From positions 67,268-131,267 of the forward strand of contig JAVWJP010000004.1 in assembly GCA_036638975.1 (NCBI GenBank): 64,000 bases of DNA. Reading direction: 5' to 3'. This DNA comes from JAVWJP01 sp036638975 (GTDB taxonomy: Bacteria > Bacillota > Clostridia > Oscillospirales > Ruminococcaceae). This document shows, in pieces, positions 36,529 through 45,311 of this stretch. Position 1 is the first letter of the stretch. Each line of letters opens with the position of its first letter. The translations under genes and the position numbers were made by a program. The notes beneath the pieces were generated by a model. That model was not told the DNA's origin, made no database searches, and saw only the letters and a program-made list of their open reading frames with translations.

Positions 36529-37092
36529 TTGTCAGCCAAAAAAGTAAATGAAGAACAAGAGGCAGAGCTAACCGAGGGAAAAACGACACCCGAAGAAGCC
36601 GCCGGTGCAGCAGAGGCAAACACCGTGCCGGAAGCCGCGGCAGAGCCGCAGTTAAGCGAAGCCGAGAAGCTTAAAGCGCAGGCAGAGGAGCTAAACAACA
36701 AGCTTCTGCGCACGCTTGCCGAGTACGACAACTACCGCAAGCGCTCTCAAAAAGAGCGAATGGAGCTTTACCCCGAGGCTATAGCCTCTACGGTAAGCAA
36801 GTTTTTGCCCGTCCTTGACAACTTTGAAAGGGCACTGCAAACCGATTGTGCCGACACCGAGTTTAAAAAGGGCATAGAGATGATTTTTACATCGTTTAAA
36901 GAATGTCTGAAAGGGCTTAATGTAGAAGAAATAGAGCCAACAGGCGAAAGCTTCGACCCAAACCTGCACAATGCGGTGATGCACATAGAGGACGAGAAAT
37001 TAGGTGAAAACACCGTTTCGGCAGTACTGCAAAAGGGGTACAAAATAGGTGATAAAATACTGCGCCACGCAATGGTACAGGTAGCAAATTAA
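36529..37092 (+). CDS. grpE: Nucleotide exchange factor GrpE
   Basis: A 187-residue GrpE: an acidic/Ala-rich disordered N-terminus (1-45), a long coiled coil (SEAEKLKAQAEELNNKLLRTLAEYDNYRKRSQKE) and the C-terminal beta domain (ESFDPNLHNAV, VLQKGYKIGDKILRHAMVQV). It releases ADP from DnaK. Start TTG after GGGAGAGG. The 115-base gap after hrcA shows no clear extra promoter. Confidence 0.95.
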   Translation: MSAKKVNEEQEAELTEGKTTPEEAAGAAEANTVPEAAAEPQLSEAEKLKAQAEELNNKLLRTLAEYDNYRKRSQKERMELYPEAIASTVSKFLPVLDNFERALQTDCADTEFKKGIEMIFTSFKECLKGLNVEEIEPTGESFDPNLHNAVMHIEDEKLGENTVSAVLQKGYKIGDKILRHAMVQVAN

Positions 37093-37148
37093 AAAGTGCA
37101 AAATAAAAATAACATATAAAATATATATTAAAAACGGAGGCAATTATT

Positions 37149-39008
37149 ATGGGAAAAATTATAGGTATTGACTTAGGAACAACAAACTCTTGTGTTGCTG
37201 TTATGGAGGGCGGCGAAGCCGTCGTTATAGCAAACGCCGAGGGAGCACGCACCACACCTTCTGTAGTTGCGTTTTCTAAAACAGGCGAAAGAATGGTAGG
37301 GCAAGTGGCAAAAAGACAGGGCGTTACAAACCACGAGCGCACAGTAAGCTCTATCAAACGCCAAATGGGCACCGATTTTAAAGTAAATATCGACGGCAAA
37401 AACTACACCCCGCAAGAGATTTCGGCAATGATACTGCAAAAGCTTAAAGGCGATGCCGAGGCATACCTTGGCACAACCGTAACCGAAGCCGTCATAACCG
37501 TACCTGCCTACTTTACAGATGCACAGCGTCAGGCAACAAAGGACGCGGGCAAAATTGCGGGTCTTGATGTAAAGCGCATTATAAACGAGCCTACAGCCGC
37601 GGCGCTTGCCTACGGTGTAGACAAAGAAAGCGACCAAAAAGTTATGGTCTACGATTTGGGCGGCGGCACCTTCGATGTTTCCATCATCGAAATGGGCGAC
37701 GGCGTGCAAGAGGTTTTGGCAACTGCCGGCAACAACAAGCTTGGCGGTGACGACTTTGACCAGCGCGTAATAGAATACCTTGCAGGCGAATTTAAAAAAG
37801 ACTCCGGCATAGACCTAACAGGCGACAAAATGGCTATGCAGCGCCTTAAAGAAGCCGCAGAAAAAGCAAAGATAGAGCTATCGGGCATGACAACCGCAAA
37901 CATAAACCTGCCGTTTATCACAGCGGACGCAACAGGCCCTAAGCATTTAGACATAACTCTTACACGCGCAAAGTTTAACGAGCTTACCTCCGACCTTGTC
38001 GAAAAAACAATGGGTCCTGTACGTCAGGCGCTGTCCGACTCCGGCTTACAGCCATCTCAGCTCGATAAAATCCTGCTTGTCGGCGGTTCTTCAAGAATCC
38101 CCGCTGTACAGGACGCAGTAAAAAGCATCACAGGCAAAGACCCGTTTAAAGGCATTAACCCCGACGAATGTGTTGCCATTGGCGCGGCTATACAAGGCGG
38201 CGTTTTGGGCGGCGATGTAAAAGGGCTTTTACTTTTGGACGTCACACCGCTTTCGCTTGGGCTTGAAACCTTAGGCGGCGTTTGCACACGCGTTATAGAG
38301 CGCAACACCACTATACCCACCAAAAAATCTCAGGTGTTCTCTACCGCCGCAGACGGGCAGACCTCTGTTGAGGTTCATGTTTTGCAGGGCGAGCGCGAAA
38401 TGGCAGCCGACAACAAAACTCTTGGCAACTTCCGCCTTGACGGTATACCTGCCGCACCTCGCGGTGTACCGCAAATTGAGGTTACCTTCGATATCGACGC
38501 AAACGGCATAGTTCATGTTTCGGCAAAAGATTTGGGAACAGGCAAAGAGCAGCATATCACCATTACATCATCTACCAATATGTCTAAGGACGAGGTTGAA
38601 AGCGCTGTTAAAAACGCCGAGGCTTTTGCCGCCGAGGACAAAAAACGCCGTGACGAGATTGATGCACGCAACAGTGCTGACCAGCTTGTTTATCAGTCTG
38701 AAAAATCCATTACCGATTTAGGCGACAAGATAGACCCCGCCGAAAAGACAGACCTCGAGGGCAAAATTGCGGCTTTAAAGGAAGCCTTAAAGGGCACAGA
38801 TGCAGCAGCAATAAAAGCAAAGCAAGACGAACTGCAAAAGAAATTCTACGAGGTTTCGTCCAAGGTGTACGAACAAACAGCACAGCAGCCACAGCCCGAT
38901 GCCGCACCTCAGGGTGATGCAGCAGACAGCAGCACCGACAACAGCGGCGCACAGCCCGGAGCTGACGGCTATGTTGATGCCGACTACAAGGACGCAGACG
39001 AAAAATAA
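37149..39008 (+). CDS. dnaK: Chaperone DnaK (Hsp70)
   Basis: A 619-residue Hsp70. GIDLGTTNSCVAVMEGG and VYDLGGGTFDVSIIE phosphate-binding loops, ILVGGSSRIPAVQ, linker LLLLDVTPLSLGLETLGG and a C-terminal lid ending in a disordered Asp/Ala/Gln-rich tail. As in other Gram-positives it lacks the extra loop in the nucleotide-binding lobe (shown by the short spacing after GVTNHERTVSS). GGAGG precedes ATG. Confidence 0.98.
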   Translation: MGKIIGIDLGTTNSCVAVMEGGEAVVIANAEGARTTPSVVAFSKTGERMVGQVAKRQGVTNHERTVSSIKRQMGTDFKVNIDGKNYTPQEISAMILQKLKGDAEAYLGTTVTEAVITVPAYFTDAQRQATKDAGKIAGLDVKRIINEPTAAALAYGVDKESDQKVMVYDLGGGTFDVSIIEMGDGVQEVLATAGNNKLGGDDFDQRVIEYLAGEFKKDSGIDLTGDKMAMQRLKEAAEKAKIELSGMTTANINLPFITADATGPKHLDITLTRAKFNELTSDLVEKTMGPVRQALSDSGLQPSQLDKILLVGGSSRIPAVQDAVKSITGKDPFKGINPDECVAIGAAIQGGVLGGDVKGLLLLDVTPLSLGLETLGGVCTRVIERNTTIPTKKSQVFSTAADGQTSVEVHVLQGEREMAADNKTLGNFRLDGIPAAPRGVPQIEVTFDIDANGIVHVSAKDLGTGKEQHITITSSTNMSKDEVESAVKNAEAFAAEDKKRRDEIDARNSADQLVYQSEKSITDLGDKIDPAEKTDLEGKIAALKEALKGTDAAAIKAKQDELQKKFYEVSSKVYEQTAQQPQPDAAPQGDAADSSTDNSGAQPGADGYVDADYKDADEK

Positions 39009-39153
39009 AATTTATGCGGTGGTGGGGGCGCGGCTTTTATGCCGTGCCCTTGCGCCGTACCCCTTCTTTGTGGTAAAATATACCTATCATGTGCATAGCA
39101 CGCGACTTAAATAAAAATTAACAATAATTTGTGAGAGATAAAGGGTGGTAACT

Positions 39154-40323
39154 TTGCCGGACAAAAGAGATTATTATGAAGTACTGGGTGTGAATAAAGG
39201 CTGCACAGAAGATGAGCTTAAAAAGTCATACCGCAGTCTTGCAAAAAAATATCACCCAGATTTAAACCCGGGTGACAAAAGTGCAGAGGCAAAATTCAAA
39301 GAGCTTAACGAAGCTTACGAGGTTCTCTCCGACAGCTCTAAACGTCAAAAGTACGACCAGTTTGGCTTTGCGGGTGTAGACCCCAGCTATGGCGGCGGTG
39401 CGGGCGGTGCGGGCTTTGGCGGCTTTGGTGACATGGATTTTGACTTGGGAGATATATTCGGCAGCTTTTTTGGCGGCGGGGGAAGTGGCTTTGGCGGCAG
39501 CTCGCGCACGCGCAACCCAAATGGGCCTATACGCGGCAACAGCATAAATGTACAGCTTGTGCTTACGTTTATAGAGGCCGCAAAGGGCTGTCAAAAAGAC
39601 ATAAGCATACAAAGGCTAGAGCGCTGTGACACCTGCGGCGGCGGCGGCGCAGCAAAGGGCTCGTCGCCCGAAACCTGCACCGATTGCGGAGGCACAGGGC
39701 AGGTAAAGGTACAACAGCGAACGCCCTTTGGCGTTATACAAAGCAGCAAGCCGTGCCCAAAATGCGGCGGAAAAGGCAAGGTTATTAAAAACCCATGCCC
39801 CGATTGCCGCGGAATGGGGCGTGTACGCCATACCCGCAAAATAAAAGTTACTGTGCCGGCAGGTATAGACAATGGGCAGACCTTTGCAACACAGGGGCAG
39901 GGTGACCATGGTATAAATGCAGGGCCGGCGGGCGACCTTAACGTAACTGTAAGTATTCGTCCAGACCCAATATTTGAGCGCGAGGGCTTTAACGTATGGT
40001 GCGAAATACCCCTTACCTTTACGCAGTCGGCCTTGGGCGACGAGGTAACTGTACCTACTATAGACGGCAAGGTCAAGTATGACGTACCGGAGGGCACACA
40101 GCCCGGTACCACCTTCCGCTTGCGCAACAAGGGCATACCCTTTGTAAACGGGCGCGGCAGAGGCGACCAATATGTTAAAGTTACAATAGAAGTTCCTAAA
40201 AACCTAAGCTTAAAGCAAAAACAGGCGCTTAAAGACTTTGACAAGCTGAGCACAGAAAAAAACTACGAAAACCGCAAGGGCTTTTTTGATAAGCTGAAGG
40301 AAGCTATAAAGGGAGATGAATGA
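39154..40323 (+). CDS. dnaJ: Chaperone DnaJ (Hsp40)
   Basis: A 389-residue type I J-protein: J domain with HPD (KKYHPDLNPGD), a Gly/Phe-rich region (about 70-120), four CxxCxGxG-type zinc motifs (CDTCGGGG, CTDCGGTG, CPKCGGKG, CPDCRGMG) and the C-terminal substrate domain. It stimulates the DnaK ATPase. TTG at 39154 (GGGTGG upstream) gives the usual PDKRDYYEVLG start; an in-frame GTG lies three codons earlier. The 145-base gap after dnaK shows nothing definite. Confidence 0.96.
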   Translation: MPDKRDYYEVLGVNKGCTEDELKKSYRSLAKKYHPDLNPGDKSAEAKFKELNEAYEVLSDSSKRQKYDQFGFAGVDPSYGGGAGGAGFGGFGDMDFDLGDIFGSFFGGGGSGFGGSSRTRNPNGPIRGNSINVQLVLTFIEAAKGCQKDISIQRLERCDTCGGGGAAKGSSPETCTDCGGTGQVKVQQRTPFGVIQSSKPCPKCGGKGKVIKNPCPDCRGMGRVRHTRKIKVTVPAGIDNGQTFATQGQGDHGINAGPAGDLNVTVSIRPDPIFEREGFNVWCEIPLTFTQSALGDEVTVPTIDGKVKYDVPEGTQPGTTFRLRNKGIPFVNGRGRGDQYVKVTIEVPKNLSLKQKQALKDFDKLSTEKNYENRKGFFDKLKEAIKGDE

Positions 40324-40326
40324 CGG

Positions 40327-41250
40327 GTGGACTGGAACGACGTTACAGTGCGCGTACCCACGCAAAGCTTAGACGATGCCTCCGCTATAGCGCAAATGGC
40401 TGTGCCCTATGGCATATATATAGAGGATTATTCCGATTTGCTGACGGAAGCACCCAAAATTGCACATATAGATTTAATCGACGAGGAGCTGCTGGCAAAA
40501 AACCGCACACACGCCCTAATTCACCTTTATATTTCACCTGACGAAAACCCAAAGGAAGCAATATCTTTTTTAACAGAGCGTCTAAGCGCGGTGTCAGTTC
40601 CCTTTGATATCAGCGTAAACACCGTGCGCGAGGAGGACTGGGCAACAGCCTGGAAGAAATACTACCACCCGATAAAGGTAGGGCATCGCCTTGTGGTATG
40701 CCCCTCGTGGGAAGAATACCGCAAAAAAGACGACGAGATTATTTTAACGCTTGACCCCGGTATGGCGTTTGGTACGGGCACGCACGAAACAACAAGGCTT
40801 TGTATGCAGCTTTTAGAGGACTATACCACTTCGCAGACACGTCTTTTAGACATGGGCTGCGGAAGCGGAATACTCTCGGTTGCGGCACTGCTTTTGGGTG
40901 CAAAAACGGCTGTGGGTGTAGACATAGACCAAACCGCGGTGCGCGTTGCCTGTGAAAATGCCGCCTTAAACGGTGTAGAAAGCGCTTGCAGCTTTGTCTG
41001 CGGCGACCTTACCGAAAAAATAAGCGGCACCTATAACGTCATTTGTGCAAATATTGTTGCAGATGTAATAATAAGGCTTTCGCCTGTAATCCCGCGCTTT
41101 TTAGAGCATGACGGCGTGTTTATAGCCTCCGGCATTATAGCTACGCGGGCAGACGAGGTTGTAACAGCGCTTGAAAATATCGGTCTTAGCATCACACAGC
41201 GCAAAGAGCAGGGCGGCTGGGTTGCGCTTGCCTGCCGCTTTGCAAATTAA
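40327..41250 (+). CDS. prmA: Ribosomal protein L11 methyltransferase
   Basis: A 307-residue PrmA that trimethylates ribosomal protein L11. The N-terminal substrate-recognition domain is followed by the SAM-binding core: LDPGMAFGTGTHETTRLCMQL, then LLDMGCGSGILSVAA, and the NPPY-like CANIVADVI. GTG start three bases after the dnaJ stop. Association with dnaJ is usual in Bacillota. Confidence 0.94.
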   Translation: MDWNDVTVRVPTQSLDDASAIAQMAVPYGIYIEDYSDLLTEAPKIAHIDLIDEELLAKNRTHALIHLYISPDENPKEAISFLTERLSAVSVPFDISVNTVREEDWATAWKKYYHPIKVGHRLVVCPSWEEYRKKDDEIILTLDPGMAFGTGTHETTRLCMQLLEDYTTSQTRLLDMGCGSGILSVAALLLGAKTAVGVDIDQTAVRVACENAALNGVESACSFVCGDLTEKISGTYNVICANIVADVIIRLSPVIPRFLEHDGVFIASGIIATRADEVVTALENIGLSITQRKEQGGWVALACRFAN

Positions 41251-41313
41251 CAAAGCTTTAAACCGCCTTTATTCATAATATTGGTGGTTTTTGCTTTTAC
41301 CGGAGGTTAGCTT

Positions 41314-42042
41314 ATGCCGCGTTTTTTTGTCGATACAATTTTTGGAGATACTATAACCATAAGCGGAAATGATGCGGCGCATATACGCCGTGTACTGCGC
41401 ATGAACATTGGGGATAAGCTTGTTGTGTGCAGCACAGCTACAGACACAGAATATTTTTGCAAAATAAAAGAATTTACGAACGACACCGTTTTGCTAACGG
41501 CAGATTCCGCACAACAAACAGCCTCCGAGCCAAGCGTACGCGTAAAGCTTTTTCAAGCTTTGCCAAAGGCGGACAAAATGGAAACCATCATACAAAAGGC
41601 AGTGGAACTTGGCGTTTACGAGATTACGCCCGTAATAACCCGCCGCTGTGTGTCGCGCCCCGACGAAAAAAGCCTTATAAAAAAAGAAGCACGCTGGCAA
41701 AAAATTGCCGAAGAAGCATCAAAACAATGTGGACGCGGAATAATACCGAATATACAGCATACGCTGGAGTATGAAGCCGCACTTAAAGAGCTTGCAAAGT
41801 CGCCCCTTTCTGTGCTATTCTATGAATTGGGCGGCAGCAGCTTAAAAGCCCTGCTGCAAAACTGTCCAAACGAGGTTTCTATAATTATAGGGGCAGAGGG
41901 CGGCTTTGATGAGGCAGAGGTTTTGCGCGCAAATGCTGCGGGTATAAAAACAGCAAGTCTGGGTAAAAGAATACTCAGGTGCGAAACCGCGCCGCTTTGC
42001 GCACTTTCCGCAATAATGTACGAAACAGGCAATTTAGATTAA
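41314..42042 (+). CDS. rsmE: 16S rRNA (uracil-1498-N3)-methyltransferase RsmE
   Basis: A 242-residue SPOUT-class methyltransferase. N-terminal PUA-like domain (AAHIRRVLRMNIGDKLVV), then FQALPKADKMETIIQKAVELGVYEITP, IIGAEGGFDEAEV and the knot motif ASLGKRILRCETAPL. Strong GGAGG before ATG. It follows prmA in the heat-shock operon. Confidence 0.95.
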   Translation: MPRFFVDTIFGDTITISGNDAAHIRRVLRMNIGDKLVVCSTATDTEYFCKIKEFTNDTVLLTADSAQQTASEPSVRVKLFQALPKADKMETIIQKAVELGVYEITPVITRRCVSRPDEKSLIKKEARWQKIAEEASKQCGRGIIPNIQHTLEYEAALKELAKSPLSVLFYELGGSSLKALLQNCPNEVSIIIGAEGGFDEAEVLRANAAGIKTASLGKRILRCETAPLCALSAIMYETGNLD

Positions 42043-42063
42043 TACTAAAAGGATGTGGGCAAA

Positions 42064-43005
42064 TTGGCATATATACCGCGCGAATACCCCGGCAATGCAA
42101 CAAGCGTTCCACTTAACGGCACGTCGGTAGGTAGGTATACACCGTCGCACAGGCGCAGAGGCAAGAAGCAGCACAGCATGGTTTTGCCGGTGCTTTTACT
42201 GCTTGCTTCACTTGCAGCTGCATCTTTTGCGGGCTTTACCCTCTTTAAAAAGTTTAGCGGAGGTTCCGGTCCGCAGCAAAATATGTCTGCACTTGCCCCT
42301 GCAAACAGCGAAAACAGCAAAAGCAATATTGACGAGATAATAGTTATAAGTGCTGATGAAAGCGGTGAAGCTTTGGCTGAAAATACCTCTCAGAGCAGTG
42401 TAGCAAGCAGCGCAGCAGCGCCCACCGCCATAGACAAGACAGACTGGCGACTGGTACTTGTAAACCCGACACATAAGCTGGGCGGCGACTACGACGTGAA
42501 GCTTGCCGCAGTAACAGGCGACTACAAGCTTGACGAACGTATAGTAGAGGACCTAAAGTCTATGCTTGCCGCGGCAAAAAAAGACGGCTACACCTTACAG
42601 ATATGCTCGGCATACCGCTCTACCGAGCGGAGCCGCGTGCTGTACCAAAACCAAATTGCAAAGTTTAAAAAGGCGGGCTATTCTGACGAAAAAGCAGCCA
42701 TTGAAGCCGCAAAATGGGTAGCACCTCCTGGCACCAGCGAGCACAACACAGGGCTTGCCGCCGACATAGTTTCAAGTACCTATTTTAGCCGGCACGAAGA
42801 GCTTGACCACGTTTTTGAAACCTATCCCGAATTTACATGGCTTTACAGCCACTGTGCCGATTACGGCTTTATACTGCGCTTTCCAAAGGACAAACAAGAA
42901 ACGACAGGCATAACCTACGAGCCATGGCACTACCGTTATGTCGGCAAAGAAAACGCAAAAAAAATAATGGACGCTAAAATTTGCCTCGAAGAATACCTGG
43001 CATAA
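42064..43005 (+). CDS. D-alanyl-D-alanine carboxypeptidase, VanY/M15B family
   Basis: About 313 residues. Basic N-terminus, one membrane helix (VLPVLLLLASLAAASFAGF), a Ser/Asn-rich spacer (to about 120), and an M15B peptidase domain: ICSAYRSTERSRVLYQ, the zinc motif GTSEHNTGLAADI and EPWHYRYVG. It would remove terminal D-Ala from peptidoglycan stems outside the cell. AGGAT eight bases before TTG 42064 suggests that start over the GTG at 42055. It ends the hrcA transcription unit. Confidence 0.9.
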   Translation: MAYIPREYPGNATSVPLNGTSVGRYTPSHRRRGKKQHSMVLPVLLLLASLAAASFAGFTLFKKFSGGSGPQQNMSALAPANSENSKSNIDEIIVISADESGEALAENTSQSSVASSAAAPTAIDKTDWRLVLVNPTHKLGGDYDVKLAAVTGDYKLDERIVEDLKSMLAAAKKDGYTLQICSAYRSTERSRVLYQNQIAKFKKAGYSDEKAAIEAAKWVAPPGTSEHNTGLAADIVSSTYFSRHEELDHVFETYPEFTWLYSHCADYGFILRFPKDKQETTGITYEPWHYRYVGKENAKKIMDAKICLEEYLA

Positions 43006-43015
43006 GCGCAAATTA

Positions 43016-43057
43016 AAATGCACTCGCAAGTTTAAAAGCTTTGCGGGTGCATTTTTT
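43016..43057 (+). terminator. Terminator of the hrcA...vanY operon
   Basis: Fourteen-base stem AAATGCACTCGCAA / TTGCGGGTGCATTT (one G-T pair) followed by six T. Its far end touches the stop of the opposing XRE gene. Confidence 0.88.
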
Positions 43058-43298
43058 ATAATTTCACAAGTTCATCTATAGTAATATTAAAAATTTTTGA
43101 AAGTGCTATAAGTTCTTGTTCAAAAGCAGGGCGAGTCTGTCCTTCCAGCTTTGAAAGACTTGAAGGGTTTATATCAACACCAAGGGTTTGCATTTGGGCA
43201 AGCAATTCTTTTTGCTTCATGTTTTTTTCATTGCGCAAATGTGTAATGTTTGCACCACAGCAATTTCGGTTGCCAAGTGGCTGTATACGAGGTTTCAA
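43056..43298 (-). CDS. Small XRE/Cro-CI family repressor
   Basis: About 80 residues; a single helix-turn-helix of the Xre type: NITHLRNEKNMKQKELLAQM, then SLSKLEGQTRPAFEQELIALSKIFNITIDELV. TTG 43298 has AGGTG six bases upstream; a GTG three codons earlier is possible. It is divergent from a 47-codon gene and separated from it by palindromes that overlap promoter elements, so it very probably controls both genes. Its A+T-rich setting differs from the flanking housekeeping genes. Confidence 0.82.
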   Translation of the reverse strand: MKPRIQPLGNRNCCGANITHLRNEKNMKQKELLAQMQTLGVDINPSSLSKLEGQTRPAFEQELIALSKIFNITIDELVKL

Positions 43299-43314
43299 TT
43301 TTTTCACCTACAAT

Positions 43315-43341
43315 ATTATAATTCTCTGTTAGAATAATAAT
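43315..43341. promoter_or_regulatory. Operator-like inverted repeat near the XRE gene start
   Basis: ATTATAATTCT, five bases, AGAATAATAAT: 11-base arms with one mismatch. It contains the minus-strand TATAAT that would be the -10 of the XRE gene, and shares its TATAATTCT half with the next palindrome. Confidence 0.6.
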
Positions 43342-43355
43342 ATTGCATTTGCCCC

Positions 43356-43384
43356 TTGATATAATTCTTGTAAAGAATTATAAT
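43356..43384 (+). promoter_or_regulatory. Promoter of the 47-residue protein with embedded operator
   Basis: TTGATA, 17 bases, TATAAT. A perfect palindrome, TATAATTCTT-GTA-AAGAATTATA (43360-43382), fills the space between -35 and -10, an arrangement typical of repression by a small XRE dimer. Confidence 0.75.
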
Positions 43385-43387
43385 TTA

Positions 43388-43413
43388 ATTAATTGAGGTC
43401 TATTTCAATTAAT
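43388..43413 (+). promoter_or_regulatory. Third inverted repeat, in the leader of the small gene
   Basis: ATTAATTGA, eight bases, TCAATTAAT: perfect nine-base arms just downstream of the -10 and directly before the GGGGGG ribosome binding site. It could be another operator or a weak RNA hairpin. Confidence 0.5.
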
Positions 43414-43427
43414 GGGGGGTGAATAAG

Positions 43428-43571
43428 ATGCCGGATTATCAAAAGCTTTATACGCTTCTGTTTAACAACATTACAGATATTATAGGTGAATTGCAAACAA
43501 TTCAACAGCAAGCAGAGGACTATTACATAAATGAGGAGAATGAAATAAAAAAAACAAATGAAATTACTTAA
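43428..43571 (+). CDS. 47-residue hypothetical protein
   Basis: A short frame with strong signals: GGGGGGTG seven to twelve bases before ATG and a well-formed promoter. The product begins MPDYQKLYTLLFNNITDIIG and continues with a Gln/Glu-rich helix (QTIQQQAEDYYINEEN), so it should be a mostly helical, soluble peptide. I do not recognise a functional family, although similar tiny MPxYxxxYxxLF proteins are scattered in gut clostridia (from memory). It is divergent from the XRE gene; its job is unknown. Confidence 0.7.
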   Translation: MPDYQKLYTLLFNNITDIIGELQTIQQQAEDYYINEENEIKKTNEIT

Positions 43572-43600
43572 ACTTCATAATACATTATTTTTATATTCTC

Positions 43601-44773
43601 TTAACTTGACAGGCGTGCAATGACAGAGTTTGAAACCAAAAAGCCCTTTGCTGTAAGGCAGACGGCTTTTTTTGTTATATTGCAAAGCCCCGCGCGTTCC
43701 ATAGGCTCTGCCTTTTTTATAAGCTCCAAAAGCTGCACCTGCGGGTAAAGCCTGTGCAGCTCCGGCAGTAAAAGCCCCTGTGCAAGGCGAAGCCGCAGCA
43801 TAATGTATTCCTCTGCGCCCGCACCCGCACCGCCGCAAAGCTGCTCTAAAAGCAGTGCTTTGTCATCGTCCTCGCGCAAGACAGCGGCGCTGTCGGCAAT
43901 AAACCCGTTAAGGCTTCGTTTGTAGTAAAACCGCTCTCCGTTCATCATGCTGTGCGCAGAGGGGCCAATACCCAAATATTCTTCGCCTGTCCAATACTTT
44001 AAATTATGGCGGCTTTTAAAGCCCGATTTTGCAAAATTAGATATTTCATATTGCAAAAAGCCATGCTCTGCCAAACGCTTTACCGCACAAAGATAAAGCT
44101 CTGCCTGCTCGTCGTCAGAGGGGCAAAGCGCCGCTGTGTTGTTTTTTTCAAAGGCAGTGCCCTCCTCTATCTTTAAAATATATGCCGAAATATGCTTTAC
44201 ACCCAGCTCTGCACAAAAATCTACAGAGTTCTTTACGCTCTGCACCGTTTGCTGTGGAAGCCCCAGCATTAAGTCTAAGCTGATGTTGTCAAAGCCTGCG
44301 CTTTGCGCCGCCTTTACCGTCTGCGCCGCCTGCTCTGCCGTGTGCTGCCTGCCTAAAAGTAAAAGCTCGTCCGCATTGGCACTTTGCAGCCCTACCGAAA
44401 GCCGGTTTACACCAGCCGCAAAAAAGCCCTGCAAAAGCTTTTCTTGCACGGCTTTGTCACCCGTAGGGTTCATTTCTATGGTAATTTCGGCATCCTCGCA
44501 TATGTCAAAGCAAGCGCTCGCGCCCTGTATAATTTTACTTATACGCCTTTCACCAAGCAAAACAGGCGTACCGCCGCCAAAATATACAGTGTCTGCACTT
44601 CGCTTAAATTTACCGGAAGCACGAAAAAGAGCCGCCATAACAGCAGCTGTATATTCGTCCATTTTATTGTCATTTTGCGCCGCCAGCGAGTAAAAATCGC
44701 AATACGGGCACTTACAGACACAAAACGGAACATGGATATAAAGCCCCATAGGGGCAAAATTTATATCTGTCAT
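43601..44773 (-). CDS. hemW: Heme chaperone / radical SAM protein HemW
   Basis: A 390-residue radical SAM protein of the coproporphyrinogen-oxidase-like group. The cluster motif is Cys18, Cys22 and Cys25 in FCVCKCPYCDF, followed by YFGGGTPVLL, EITIEMNP and NRLSVGLQS. HemW binds heme and inserts it in target proteins; it is not HemN, which has a longer N-terminus. Its ATG overlaps the lepB stop (ATGA). The lepA-hemW neighbourhood is conserved in Bacillota. Confidence 0.92.
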   Translation of the reverse strand: MTDINFAPMGLYIHVPFCVCKCPYCDFYSLAAQNDNKMDEYTAAVMAALFRASGKFKRSADTVYFGGGTPVLLGERRISKIIQGASACFDICEDAEITIEMNPTGDKAVQEKLLQGFFAAGVNRLSVGLQSANADELLLLGRQHTAEQAAQTVKAAQSAGFDNISLDLMLGLPQQTVQSVKNSVDFCAELGVKHISAYILKIEEGTAFEKNNTAALCPSDDEQAELYLCAVKRLAEHGFLQYEISNFAKSGFKSRHNLKYWTGEEYLGIGPSAHSMMNGERFYYKRSLNGFIADSAAVLREDDDKALLLEQLCGGAGAGAEEYIMLRLRLAQGLLLPELHRLYPQVQLLELIKKAEPMERAGLCNITKKAVCLTAKGFLVSNSVIARLSS

Positions 44774-45288
44774 TTTAATACGCCAAAGTCTTTAAGCGGC
44801 CACACTGTAAAACGCGCTTTTCCCATAATTTTTTTCGCCTCTATATATGGGTTTTTCCAGTAGCGTGCATCAAGTGAGTCACTGCGGTTATCGCCAAAAA
44901 AGAGGTAACAGCCCGCGGGCACGTCAAAGCTTGCGGTATCTTCGCTTTTATATACCACATATGGCTCGTCTAAAAGCACGCCGTTTATGTACACGCTTCC
45001 GTCGTCTTTAATCTCTACTTTTTCGCCCGGCAAGCCTATGCAGCGTTTTAGCATATTTTCGTCCAGCTCATCGCTGCGAAACACCACAATGTCGCCTCGT
45101 TTAAGGTTTTTTTCGGGGTTATGCATTCGCGTAGTGATATGCCAGCTTCCCTCAGAAACAGTCGGCAACATAGAGCCTGTGGGGACAACAGCCAAAAACA
45201 CCACAAACTTTATAATCAAAAGTACCGCCAAAATCTCAAGTGCAAACGGAATTATCCATTCCTTCATCACTTTTTTAAAAGCTTCCAA
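44770..45288 (-). CDS. lepB: Signal peptidase I
   Basis: A 172-residue type I signal peptidase with a single N-terminal membrane helix (about 12-34), the Ser/Lys catalytic pair Ser39 (PTGSMLPT) and Lys81 (NMLKRCIGLPGE), and the GDNRSDSLDAR box D/E. It cleaves secretory signal peptides. Start TTG after GGGGG. It is placed between lepA and hemW, overlapping the latter. Confidence 0.94.
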   Translation of the reverse strand: MEAFKKVMKEWIIPFALEILAVLLIIKFVVFLAVVPTGSMLPTVSEGSWHITTRMHNPEKNLKRGDIVVFRSDELDENMLKRCIGLPGEKVEIKDDGSVYINGVLLDEPYVVYKSEDTASFDVPAGCYLFFGDNRSDSLDARYWKNPYIEAKKIMGKARFTVWPLKDFGVLK

Positions 45289-45311
45289 ATTACTAATCCC
45301 CCAGCATAAAT

